From Metabacillus halosaccharovorans (GTDB lineage Bacteria; Bacillota; Bacilli; Bacillales; Bacillaceae), in assembly GCF_002019635.1 (NCBI RefSeq), contig NZ_KV917372.1, positions 372,001 to 436,000 of the forward strand: DNA of 64,000 nucleotides, in the 5' to 3' direction. Shown in pieces: positions 41,389-49,776 of this stretch (its first letter is position 1; each line of letters begins with the position of its first letter). A model generated the notes under the pieces. It did not search any database, was not told where the DNA came from, and saw nothing but the letters and a program-made list of their open reading frames with translations. A program made the translations under genes and the position numbers.

Positions 41389-42321
41389 GTGCTTGAGACA
41401 ATTAATTTAAAAAAGTCGTTTAAAGGGAAATCCGCTGTGCAAGAAGTGAATTTATACTTGGATCATGGTGAATCTGTTGGATTATTAGGGCCAAATGGAG
41501 CAGGGAAATCAACAACCATTTCCATGATATCAAGTTTGATTAAGCCAACAAGCGGTGAAATAAAGCTAAATGGTGTAAACATTGTTGATAAACCTGGTGA
41601 AATTAGAAATATTTTAGGTGTCGTACCACAAGAAATTGCGCTTTATCAAGAGCTGTCAGCCTATGAAAATCTCAAATTTTTTGGATCTATTTATAAAATA
41701 AAAGGAAAAGAACTGGAGAAAAGGATTCAAAATGCTCTGGATATTGTTGGATTACAAGAACGTCAAAAGGATTTAGTAAAGACATTTTCAGGTGGTATGA
41801 AACGCAGGGTCAATATTGCTGCAGCTCTATTACATCAACCGAAAATACTCATTTTAGATGAACCGACTGTTGGAATTGATCCGCAATCGCGAAATCATAT
41901 CCTAGAGATGGTACGTCATTTAAATGAAAAAGATGGAACAACGGTACTCTATACAAGTCATTATATGGAAGAAGTGGAACAACTTTGTGACAGATTATAC
42001 ATTATGGATCATGGTGAAATTATAGCCTCAGGGACAAAAGCAGAGCTACTTAGCATTTTATCAACTGAGGATACGATAAAAGTGGAGTTAAGTAGTATGG
42101 ATGAAGCATTTGTCGAGCATGTCAAGACCATAGAAGGTGTTCGTAAGGTAGAGGCAAATCACCTGCAAATGAAAGTGATTGTAAAAAAGGGAAGTCAATT
42201 AATTAGTGAGCTTGTTCATTTAGCTGACCAATATCATACTCAAATTGTTAATTTTCATACTGAAACACCTAGCTTGGAGGATGTATTTCTTCATTTAACT
42301 GGCCGGACATTACGGGACTAA
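41389..42321 (+). CDS. lnrL: LnrL (YfiL)-like ABC transporter ATPase
   Basis: A 310-residue ATPase starting at GTG 41389 with AAAGGAGG at 41375-41382. Walker A GPNGAGKST, Q-loop VPQEIALYQELSAYENL, signature FSGGMKRRVNIAAALLHQP, Walker B LILDEPTVGIDPQSR and H-loop YTSHYMEEVEQL. This is the DrrA/NatA exporter class and the size equals LnrL. Followed nine bases later by two ABC-2 permeases. Confidence 0.88.
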   Translation: MLETINLKKSFKGKSAVQEVNLYLDHGESVGLLGPNGAGKSTTISMISSLIKPTSGEIKLNGVNIVDKPGEIRNILGVVPQEIALYQELSAYENLKFFGSIYKIKGKELEKRIQNALDIVGLQERQKDLVKTFSGGMKRRVNIAAALLHQPKILILDEPTVGIDPQSRNHILEMVRHLNEKDGTTVLYTSHYMEEVEQLCDRLYIMDHGEIIASGTKAELLSILSTEDTIKVELSSMDEAFVEHVKTIEGVRKVEANHLQMKVIVKKGSQLISELVHLADQYHTQIVNFHTETPSLEDVFLHLTGRTLRD

Positions 42322-42333
42322 GGAGGTGGAATG

Positions 42334-43599
42334 ATGTTAAGTTTTATAAAAAAGGACTTACTAATGTTTTGGCGTGACCGTAAAGAGATCATTACCGTAC
42401 TAGTCCTTCCCATTATTTTAGTCTTGGTTTTAAATTTTGCTTTTGCCGGCTTGTTTGGTTTTAATGAGGATGCAAAGATGGATTTACAATTGGCAGTGGT
42501 GAATCAGGATGACGACACAGAAGCAATGACTCAATTAAAGGAGCGTTTGGTCAAAGAGGCTACGTTAGGTGAAGAGCAAACAGCGGAGATATTGAGTCAA
42601 GCAACTTTAATAAAACCTATTTCAATGTTAGAAGATTATCTTCATAGTGATGATTTAAAGGAATGGGTAACGGTTCATGAGATGGAGGAAACAGAGGCAG
42701 TAGCTAACATGAAGGAAGGAGAATTGGATGGAATCCTAATCATACCGGATGGATTTACAGCAGATAGTTTATATTCAGCTTTAATGGGAGAACCGCCAAC
42801 TGCTTCACTTAAATATAAAATAGAAATGGAAACGAATGACACCAGTACATTAGCCCAAATAATCCAAGGGTTTATGGATCAAATGAATGTTCAGTTTGCC
42901 CTACAGAAAGTGGGAGGTACCCCGCAGGAGGAAGTCATCCTGCCAGAGGGAGGCATTGAGAAAATTGGAGCTGGTGAAAGCTTTACACTCACACAGTATT
43001 TTCCGATTGCAATCGGGGCGTTGTTTACATTATTCCTTGCAGCAACCGTAGCAACGAAAACAGGTGAAGAAATTAGACAAAAAGTATTCCAACGGATTTT
43101 ATTGACAAATAGTCATCCATTCCATTTTTTAATAGGGAAAATGGTCTCAACATTCTGTTTAGCTTGGTTGCAAACAATGTTTGTATTCATTTTGTCACAC
43201 TTTATTTTAGATATTTTTCCAGGTCGGACGATTTCCTTCTGGCTTGGTACCATTGGGATTGTAACATTACTATCCTTAGCAATATCCGCGCTATCTGCTG
43301 TCTTTACCAGCATCTCGCTCAGAGTGTCTGATATCGATGTTGCGAATGGTATTTTTATGATCGTTATTATTCTCTTTGGTATCATCGGTGGTAGTTTTGT
43401 TCCTGTTTATATATTACCTGATTGGCTGCAAAAGATCGGAGAGTGGACACCGAACGGTCTATCTTTAGCTATCATGACACAATGGATTCAATTTGAGGAT
43501 TTTTCCTCCATCATCAAACCAAGTATGTTCCTTGTTGTATTTTTTATTCTGTGTACAGTAATTGGTTTAGCTCTATATCCAAAAAGGGGGGAAGCGTAG
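42334..43599 (+). CDS. lnrM: LnrM (YfiM)-like ABC-2 permease
   Basis: A 421-residue protein from ATG 42334 (ATG 42331 possible; AGGAGG at 42321-42326). One helix near residues 20-40, then an extracellular domain of about 170 residues (MDLQLAVVNQDDDTEA region), then five C-terminal helices from ~220. This is the ABC-2 membrane plan with the large loop of YfiM/YhgE-like subunits. It pairs with the following permease. Confidence 0.83.
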   Translation: MLSFIKKDLLMFWRDRKEIITVLVLPIILVLVLNFAFAGLFGFNEDAKMDLQLAVVNQDDDTEAMTQLKERLVKEATLGEEQTAEILSQATLIKPISMLEDYLHSDDLKEWVTVHEMEETEAVANMKEGELDGILIIPDGFTADSLYSALMGEPPTASLKYKIEMETNDTSTLAQIIQGFMDQMNVQFALQKVGGTPQEEVILPEGGIEKIGAGESFTLTQYFPIAIGALFTLFLAATVATKTGEEIRQKVFQRILLTNSHPFHFLIGKMVSTFCLAWLQTMFVFILSHFILDIFPGRTISFWLGTIGIVTLLSLAISALSAVFTSISLRVSDIDVANGIFMIVIILFGIIGGSFVPVYILPDWLQKIGEWTPNGLSLAIMTQWIQFEDFSSIIKPSMFLVVFFILCTVIGLALYPKRGEA

Positions 43600-44699
43600 T
43601 GAATTCAGTAGTTTGGGCGCAATTTACGAAGGATAAACGCAACCCTATCTTCATTATTTTATTTATTGCGGGTAGTATTCTTGCAACGTTAGTTTTTGCC
43701 GGAGGTGTTTATTCACCGACAAAGGTTGCTATATTCAGTGAAGAAGATAATGCCTCAGAAATTGAGAAGAAATGGGTAGATCTGTTAAATGTTGATGACT
43801 CCTTTCAGTTTGTTGTCGTAGAACCAAATGAAGCGCGTGAGGACGTACGGGATGGTAAGCTTGATGTAGCAGTAAAGGTTATGGAGACAGATTACAGGTT
43901 GGTTGCTACAAGTGAGCTTCCAACAGTATCGTATGTTCAGCAGCATGTTGACAAGGTATTTCAACAGGAGGCACAATTAAGTGCAATTGTTCAATCAAAA
44001 GAAAACGAAAACGTTAGAGAAGAACTCGAACGTTATATGGAAGAAGCACCATTTCAAATAGAGACTCAAGGACTTGAAAGTGATAAAGTTCCGAATTATA
44101 ACATGAGTACTCAATTATTATTTGCTTTTACATTTTTAATTTCGATGTTTATTCTCGGACTAAAGGTAAACAATGTCACACATGATAAAGTCTCTGGCAT
44201 TTGGAATCGAATGATCCTATCACCGATTAGTAAAACCAAGATGTACTGTGGCTATGTACTTTATAGCTTTTTGATTACACTATTCCAAGTAGTTGTTGTT
44301 CTCTTCGTGTTTAAGTACTTGATGAACTATGAGCTGGGAGATCAATTATGGTTAATTATCTTAATTGCTGCGTTCTTTATTTTTAGTATGATCAGTATCG
44401 CGATGTTAATTACCGGGTTTGTAAAGACTCCGGAGCAATTTTATGCGATTTACCCATCAGTTATCCCCCTTATACCAATTGTTAGTGGAGCTTATATGAT
44501 GCCGGGAACGATTACAAATTCAGCTCTATTGTTCATAGCTGATCTATTTCCGATGGCACATGCAATGGATGCGATTATGTCAGTTATTTTTTATGATGCC
44601 GGTTTTCAGGATGTGATGATGTCTTTATTATTTATGCTGTTAATTGGTGTGGTGACTATGGGATTAGGGATTAATCTTATAGAGAGAAGAACCAGATAG
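43599..44699 (+). CDS. lnrN: LnrN (YfiN)-like ABC-2 permease
   Basis: A 366-residue permease starting at GTG 43599, which overlaps the previous TAG stop (TAGTG) and has GGGGGG upstream. One N-terminal helix, an extracellular domain to ~170, then six helices (PNYNMSTQLLFAFTFLISMF onward). It forms a heterodimer with the LnrM-like permease. Last gene of the module. Confidence 0.83.
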   Translation: MNSVVWAQFTKDKRNPIFIILFIAGSILATLVFAGGVYSPTKVAIFSEEDNASEIEKKWVDLLNVDDSFQFVVVEPNEAREDVRDGKLDVAVKVMETDYRLVATSELPTVSYVQQHVDKVFQQEAQLSAIVQSKENENVREELERYMEEAPFQIETQGLESDKVPNYNMSTQLLFAFTFLISMFILGLKVNNVTHDKVSGIWNRMILSPISKTKMYCGYVLYSFLITLFQVVVVLFVFKYLMNYELGDQLWLIILIAAFFIFSMISIAMLITGFVKTPEQFYAIYPSVIPLIPIVSGAYMMPGTITNSALLFIADLFPMAHAMDAIMSVIFYDAGFQDVMMSLLFMLLIGVVTMGLGINLIERRTR

Positions 44700-44772
44700 G
44701 TTTTTAGAAGGAATTTTCAACTCACTTCTAGAAAGTAAACCCTAGGTCATTTATTTTTTAGGAGGAATCGTG

Positions 44773-45204
44773 ATGGTGATGCAAAGAGTTAGCCTGCTTA
44801 CAATCGGTGCTTATAATTTACCAGTTCTTCGGTCTTTTTATCAAAAACTTGGATGGGAAGAAACAGAATTTAGTTCAGATTCCTATGCTGCATTTAAAAC
44901 GGCAGGTGTAATTCTAACTCTTTTTCCAATTGAGGAATTAGCAAAAGATGCCGGAATTGAAATTTCACGAAGTAAAGAAGGGTTTCGTGGTGTAACATTT
45001 GCTATCAATCTAGATACCCCGGAACAAGTAGATGCAACTATTGAAGAGGTACGCAGCATCGGTGCCAGGATCTTAAGAGAACCAAGTGACGCATTTTGGG
45101 GTGGAAGGACTGCCTACTTTGCAGATCCCGAGAATAACCTATGGGAGATTGCTTGGAATCCATCTGCAGAGTTTGATGAAAGAGGAGCGATGATTTCATT
45201 CTAA
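44773..45204 (+). CDS. VOC-family protein
   Basis: A 143-residue protein, ATG 44773 with AGGAGGA. VOC fold: VSLLTIGAYNLPVLRSFYQKLGWEET at the start and PSDAFWGGRTAYFADPENNLWEIAWNP at the end, the latter with the metal Glu. These single-domain proteins are often annotated as glyoxalase or drug-binding proteins. It lies right after the resistance module, but nothing ties it functionally to that module. Confidence 0.85.
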   Translation: MVMQRVSLLTIGAYNLPVLRSFYQKLGWEETEFSSDSYAAFKTAGVILTLFPIEELAKDAGIEISRSKEGFRGVTFAINLDTPEQVDATIEEVRSIGARILREPSDAFWGGRTAYFADPENNLWEIAWNPSAEFDERGAMISF

Positions 45205-45224
45205 AATGTGAATAGAGAGAGTCT

Positions 45225-45262
45225 AAAGCCACAGTTTAGTCATCTAAATTGTGGCTTTTTCT
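45225..45262 (+). terminator. Terminator after VOC gene
   Basis: AAAGCCACAGTTTAG (45225-45239), loop TCAT, CTAAATTGTGGCTTT (45244-45258), one G-T wobble, then T run. Confidence 0.9.
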
Positions 45263-45311
45263 TATACTTTAAGAAAGGTTAACTATATTAAAGGATTAAA
45301 GTATAAGAAAA

Positions 45312-45353
45312 GACATCAACTTCCGCCATTCTTGGCGGTAAGTCGTGTTTTTC
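45312..45353 (+). terminator. Second hairpin before the padR gene
   Basis: ACTTCCGCC (45319-45327), loop ATTCTT, GGCGG-T-AAGT (45334-45343) with one bulged T, followed by GTGTTTTTC. It is either a second terminator or part of a short RNA. Confidence 0.5.
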
Positions 45354-45402
45354 TAATTTTTATTTAATATTATAAAAACTTAATTGATTGCGTCACAATA
45401 AT

Positions 45403-45448
45403 AGTGTATGATACATAGTATAAAATAAATACTGTATGACATATAGTA
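45403..45448 (+). promoter_or_regulatory. Candidate PadR operator repeats
   Basis: Two related 18-base units, AGTGTATGATACATAGTA (45403-45420) and ACTGTATGACATATAGTA (45431-45448), 28 bases apart. Each contains an inverted TATG-N-CATA core. They sit in the promoter of the PadR gene that follows. Confidence 0.5.
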
Positions 45449-45469
45449 AAACAAATCGAGGTGGGTGAA

Positions 45470-45817
45470 ATGAGCAATTTAATTCAATCATTATCAACAG
45501 AATTACGAAGAGGAACATTGACGCTTGCTGTTTTAAGTCAATTACGTACTCCTCAATATGGATATTCACTTGTTCAATTATTAGAAGGATCAGGTATTCC
45601 TATTGATCAAAGTACGTTATATCCCTTATTGCGACGATTAGAAAAACAGGAATTGGTTTCAAGCAGTTGGGATACATCAGAAAGTAGACCCCGTAAGTAC
45701 TATGTTTTAAGTGAATTTGGTGTAGAGGTATTTTTGCAGTTGAAAAAAGAATGGATTGCAAATTCAAAAGAGCTTTACAACCTATTGAAAGGGGAGGAAG
45801 ATGATGAACTTAATTGA
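45470..45817 (+). CDS. PadR-family regulator, second unit
   Basis: A 115-residue winged-helix protein from ATG 45470 (GAGGTGGG before it). PadR features: RRGTLTLAVLSQLRTPQYGYSLVQLL, IDQSTLYPLLRRLEKQELV and TSESRPRKYYVLSEFG. It is paired with a membrane protein, just like the PadR/DUF1129 unit at 11906. The gene ends 14 bases inside the next one. Confidence 0.9.
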   Translation: MSNLIQSLSTELRRGTLTLAVLSQLRTPQYGYSLVQLLEGSGIPIDQSTLYPLLRRLEKQELVSSSWDTSESRPRKYYVLSEFGVEVFLQLKKEWIANSKELYNLLKGEEDDELN

Positions 45818-46820
45818 GATTTATATCCAGGAGGTTACACGCAGATTACCTGAAAAAAATCGTAGTGACATTGCGCTTGAGTTACAGTCGACAATAGAGG
45901 ATATGCTTCCTGATAATTATAATGACGACGATGTAAAAAAGGCACTCGAGAAGTTAGGGAGTCCAGTTTCATTGGCAAGCGGTTATCGCGACCAGCCAAT
46001 GCATCTGATTGGACCGAGATACTTTGATGTATATATGTCACTACTAAAAATGGTCTTACCGATCGCTGCAGTCATTTCTTTAATTTCGATGCTGGCAGAA
46101 TATTTTATTGGGTATACAGGAAGTGAAGCGATTATTAATGTCGCACTACGTCTCATGGGTGAAGGGATCTGGAGAATCATTGAAGTAGGGATGCAGGTTT
46201 TCTTCTGGGTCACATTGACATTTGCCATTTTAGAGAGAACTGATAAGGGGAAAGATGGAATACCACTAACAGCAAGTTTGCAGAAATGGACTCCTGATGA
46301 TTTAAAAAATATCACGTATATACCTAAGAAAAAGGCCATTTCAAAGGTTGAAGTTTTTGGAGGTCTAATGTGGACAGCGATCTGGGCAACACTTTACTTT
46401 TATGCCAATCATCTAGTCGGTGTCTATAGAGGCGGGAATGAAGGACTTGATTTTAAAATTCCTGCATTGAATCAGGATGTGTTGCTTCAATACTGGCCGA
46501 TCGTCGTCGTCGTAATTGGACTTGAAATATTATTGTCTCTATACAAATTAATAAAGGGTCAATGGACAAAAAGAATTGCCCTATTTAATACAATCGTTCA
46601 ACTAGTCGGAACAATAGTATTTATTATCATCCTACTAAATCCAAACCTACTAAGCTCCGAATTCACAACATTTATGGCGGACTTATTCACAATAAACCCA
46701 AATCAATTCAAAACATCACTCACCGGCGGCATCCTCTTCATCTACATCCTATCAGCCGCAATAAGTGTGTATGACGGATACAAAAAGGCCAAAATTGGTA
46801 CAGAGGGACAGGTTCGTTGA
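45804..46820 (+). CDS. Membrane protein with HAAS-like N-terminal domain, PadR partner
   Basis: A 338-residue protein from ATG 45804 (ATG 45801 possible; GGGGAGG at 45791-45797). Residues 1-65 form a helical HAAS-type domain (IEIYIQEVTRRLPEKNRSDIALELQSTIEDML, KKALEKLGSPVSLASGYRD); about seven membrane helices follow. Such HAAS proteins are partners of PadR repressors. The last ~200 bases switch to C-ending codons and CTA leucine, and the final codons (EGQVR) come from a GGGACAGG repeat, so the original C-terminus may have been altered. Confidence 0.75.
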   Translation: MNLIEIYIQEVTRRLPEKNRSDIALELQSTIEDMLPDNYNDDDVKKALEKLGSPVSLASGYRDQPMHLIGPRYFDVYMSLLKMVLPIAAVISLISMLAEYFIGYTGSEAIINVALRLMGEGIWRIIEVGMQVFFWVTLTFAILERTDKGKDGIPLTASLQKWTPDDLKNITYIPKKKAISKVEVFGGLMWTAIWATLYFYANHLVGVYRGGNEGLDFKIPALNQDVLLQYWPIVVVVIGLEILLSLYKLIKGQWTKRIALFNTIVQLVGTIVFIIILLNPNLLSSEFTTFMADLFTINPNQFKTSLTGGILFIYILSAAISVYDGYKKAKIGTEGQVR

Positions 46821-46823
46821 CCC
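46805..46823. repeat. REP-like palindromic repeat, copy B
   Basis: GGGACAGGTTCGTTGACCC, related to copy A at 21714-21732 (14 of 19 positions). It supplies the stop codon of the preceding gene. Confidence 0.55.
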
Positions 46824-47034
46824 ATTTTCAAAAGTAGATTCCTATAGTATATAAAAAAAATAAAAGCAGGAAAAAATACTTTGAAATTTTTCCAGTTACA
46901 TTCGAGATTTAAAAATGGGCTTCATTATAGGTGTTTTCATGAAGCATTCTTCCTACAAGACGGGCTCCAAATATCAAGTAAACGTATATACTATATCGAC
47001 TTAGATTTTTCACAAACGAAAGGAAGATGTTTAA

Positions 47035-47247
47035 ATGTACGGTTATGAAAACAGTCCACATATGGCAGGTGCAAACGCACCACATGTTGCTGGGGCAAAT
47101 GTTCCACATCAACCTGTTATGCCTAGTTATGTAGCTCCTGCTTATGGTTATTGTGCTCCAAGTTATGGAAATACATTCGCGCTCATCGTTGTCCTATTTA
47201 TCTTATTAATCATTATAGGTGCAACAATCTACGGTAATAAATGTTAA
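47035..47247 (+). CDS. YjcZ-family sporulation protein
   Basis: A 70-residue protein starting at ATG 47035. The N-terminal half has tandem-like H-x-A-GANxPH units ([18 protein letters not shown]) and YGYCAPSYG; the C-terminal half is the YjcZ hallmark [18 protein letters not shown], a single membrane helix. Members of this family are small proteins made during sporulation in Bacillus. Upstream ribosome binding site AAAGGAAG. The N-terminal region is longer than in the shortest members (about 25-40 residues). Confidence 0.82.
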   Translation: MYGYENSPHMAGANAPHVAGANVPHQPVMPSYVAPAYGYCAPSYGNTFALIVVLFILLIIIGATIYGNKC

Positions 47248-47258
47248 TAATATAGGCT

Positions 47259-47290
47259 AAAAAGACACTAATTATTAGTGTCTTTTTACA
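47259..47290 (+). terminator. Terminator of yjcZ-type gene
   Basis: AAAAAGACACTAAT (47259-47272) and ATTAGTGTCTTTTT (47274-47287). Confidence 0.85.
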
Positions 47291-47487
47291 TTTATACAAA
47301 TAAGCAGATGCATAAAGATAAAATACTGTAGAGTGAATTTCATGTTGTACTGCACAAGTTCAATAGCTTTAATGGTGTTAAAATAAGAAGGACTATAAAC
47401 ACGTTTATGGAACTTATTCTTAGTACATTATTAAAATAAGCTAAAGATTTTAACGATGATTATTGGTGTGATATAGGAGGAAGGTAT

Positions 47488-47673
47488 ATGAGCATACGTT
47501 TTGAAGTAATCAGAACGGTAAAGGTAACAAAGCAAAGAGCATACTTTGGTTTGTTGGATCTTGATTCCGCACAGAACTGGATGAAAGGTTTCGTCAAAAT
47601 CGAGCGGATGGATGAGGGACCCCTTAAAGTAGGAAGTGAATGGAGTGGGAGTGGAAGATTACGATACTACTGA
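47488..47673 (+). pseudogene. SRPBCC-family N-terminal fragment
   Basis: A 61-codon frame with a good GGAGGAAGG ribosome binding site. MSIRFEVIRTVKVTKQRAYFGLLDLDSAQNWMKGFVKIERMDEGPLKVGSEW-type sequence is the first third of an SRPBCC/START-like lipid-binding protein (usually about 140-150 residues). It stops abruptly after the frame changes into a VOC fragment near 47640-47650, so the gene lost its C-terminus by deletion. Confidence 0.72.
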
Positions 47674-47809
47674 AGCTAAAATTGTGCAAAACGGTGGAAA
47701 AGTGGCTCTTCCAAAATACGCTCTTCCAGGTATGGCATGGCAAGGATACTATATTGATCCTGAAGGAAATACATTTGGCATTCATCAACCAGATGAGAAC
47801 GCCAAATAG
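47651..47809 (+). pseudogene. VOC-family C-terminal fragment
   Basis: In a different frame, 52 codons encode VEDYDTTEAKIVQNGGKVAL and then ALPGMAWQGYYIDPEGNTFG followed by IHQPDENAK, the last part of a glyoxalase-like VOC protein. It lacks a start. Together with the preceding fragment it marks a deletion fusing two genes. Confidence 0.72.
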
Positions 47810-47922
47810 TTTGACCAAGATGGGAATGAGTATCTATTAAGGGTAGATAAATAACAAACTAATACATATTTTTACTGCAAAAATTATGAATAAGAGAACA
47901 GCTAGCTACAACTAAATATTCG

Positions 47923-47972
47923 AAAAACAAAACCTCATTTCATTTGGTATTGAAATGAGGTTTTGTTTTTTA
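47923..47972 (+). terminator. Strong hairpin before the MFS gene
   Basis: A perfect 20-bp stem, left arm AAAAACAAAACCTCATTTCA (47923-47942), right arm 47951-47970, 8-base loop, ending in T. Confidence 0.9.
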
Positions 47973-48079
47973 AATTTTCAAAAAGGTCGATATAACTAAA
48001 TTAATACTAAAAACACCTTCAATGAAAAAATATGGTTTATAATAAACATAGTAATCTATACAAACAGGAGCATCTACAA

Positions 48080-49360
48080 ATGAACAAACAAAACAGTAAG
48101 TACAGATGGATCGTTTTTGCATCCGTACTGTTCACGTATTTTCTTATCGTTAGCCAAAGAACTGCACCGGGCCTAATTACAGACCAATTGATGAATGAAT
48201 TTAGTGTCACGGCCGCAACTATTGGATTTATCGCAAGCATACAATTTTTTGCTTATGCAGGTTTGCAAGTGCCAATTGGTATTTTGTCCGATCGCTTTGG
48301 TCCAAATTTCTTTCTTATTGTTGGGACATTTTTGGCCGGAATAGGGACATTACTGTATAGTCTAGCACCGAATGAATTCGTTCTTCTTATTGCACGATTA
48401 GTTGTCGGAACCGGTGACTCTGCCATTTGGGTAAATTTAGTCTTAATTCTAAGTCAGTGGTTTAAAGGAAATGAATTTGTTAAATTACTTGGAATGGCAG
48501 GTGTGTCAGGTAGCCTTGGGTTTTTGCTGGCAACAGTGCCTTTTTCGCTTTGGATCGGCTTACTAGGATGGAGAACATCCTTTTTATCTATGGGGATTCT
48601 TTTATTACTATGTGGAATACTCCTCTACGTTGTACTCATTTATCAACCAAAACGAATCATTAAATCGAATAATTTACCTGACTCCTCACTGAAAAAAATT
48701 AAGGCTAAACCTGAGAAAACCTCGGTGATATTAAAACGGATTTTTACGAGTCGGCAGGCTTGGGCAGCCTTTTTCTGTCATTTTGGGGCAGTAGGAACTT
48801 ATGTAGGTTTCATCGGTTCATGGGCTGTTCCATATGGGACATCAGTATTTGATATGTCACTGTCAACAGCGAGTCAATTTATTATGATCGGTCTTTTTGG
48901 GGCCATAATTGGTGCACCTTTAGCAACAATGATATCAAGCAGAATACATTCTATCAAAAAGCCGTATTTGATTTTTCATGGTATGATTTTTTTAAGTTGG
49001 GCTACTTTCCTCGTTTTTATCGGGAAACCACCACTTTTTATGCTTGTTTTGCTTTTTTTCATTATCGGCTTTGGAAATGGTGCCAGTGCATTAACTTTCG
49101 CATTTGTTCGTCAGTCTTTTGATGCAAAAGAAGTTGGTGTAGCTACTGGTTTTGCAAACATGGGAGGTTTCTTGAGTGCTGTATTATTACCAAGCATTTT
49201 CGGAACAGTTTTGGACTCATTTCAAACCGGCAATAGTCATATCGGTTATTTTTACGGTTTTATGATTCCTGTAATTTTTTCTATTTTAGGTTTGTTTGGA
49301 GGATTTTTAATTAAAGAAAAACAGCAGGAAGTTGTCCAATCGAAGGAACTAAGTTATTAG
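48080..49360 (+). CDS. MFS transporter
   Basis: A 426-residue transporter with 12 predicted helices; ATG 48080 (MNKQNSKYRW) preceded by CAGGAGC, the longer frame from 48032 being less likely. Motif A is seen in GIPIGILSDRFGPNF-type sequence (QVPIGILSDRFGPN, residues ~65-78) and the N-terminal SQRTAPGLITDQLMNEFSV is shared by MFS carriers for organic anions. No substrate can be given. It is monocistronic between a strong terminator and a long intergenic region. Confidence 0.85.
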   Translation: MNKQNSKYRWIVFASVLFTYFLIVSQRTAPGLITDQLMNEFSVTAATIGFIASIQFFAYAGLQVPIGILSDRFGPNFFLIVGTFLAGIGTLLYSLAPNEFVLLIARLVVGTGDSAIWVNLVLILSQWFKGNEFVKLLGMAGVSGSLGFLLATVPFSLWIGLLGWRTSFLSMGILLLLCGILLYVVLIYQPKRIIKSNNLPDSSLKKIKAKPEKTSVILKRIFTSRQAWAAFFCHFGAVGTYVGFIGSWAVPYGTSVFDMSLSTASQFIMIGLFGAIIGAPLATMISSRIHSIKKPYLIFHGMIFLSWATFLVFIGKPPLFMLVLLFFIIGFGNGASALTFAFVRQSFDAKEVGVATGFANMGGFLSAVLLPSIFGTVLDSFQTGNSHIGYFYGFMIPVIFSILGLFGGFLIKEKQQEVVQSKELSY

Positions 49361-49776
49361 ACATTCACTATGAAGCTATGATTTATAGCTTTGAACGTTT
49401 TTTCATGCATTAATAAATGAAGTACTACTCCAATGCTACCTGTTTACTTATTTCAATACTAATGAATAAAGCTAACAGGTAGTCTATTATAGAATTCATA
49501 TACTTAAAAAAGATCTCCTCTTTTTATATAAATGATTTACCATATTCACCCCCTGGATTTCAGCTTCACTTATGAATTTTCTCCACGGAATTTAAGTCCT
49601 ATTAAAGCCTTCAAATTGGAACATTTCTACTCATCGCGAATATATATACCTTCCTTTGGCTTAATCCGCCAATAACATGACCTTAATGACCATGAATTTT
49701 CCACTGTTAAAAAGTAAGATATAAAAAAGGGTAAATCACTTAATAACCTTTTAAAAATTATTTTAGGGGGAGTAAT
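49361..49776. other. Long intergenic region before the catabolic locus
   Basis: About 416 bases with no supported gene. CTACCTGTT and AACAGGTAG (near 49436-49483) can pair over a 30-base loop, and TGACCTTAATGACC gives a short direct repeat near 49679 that could be AraC-type binding. It must contain the promoter of the sulfatase-like operon. Nothing else is clear. Confidence 0.45.

Noticed and set aside
21706-46823. The region between the two GGGACA repeats as a mobile island
   Set aside because: The repeats are only 19-27 bases, diverged, and associated with gene ends; no transposase, integrase or target duplication was found.
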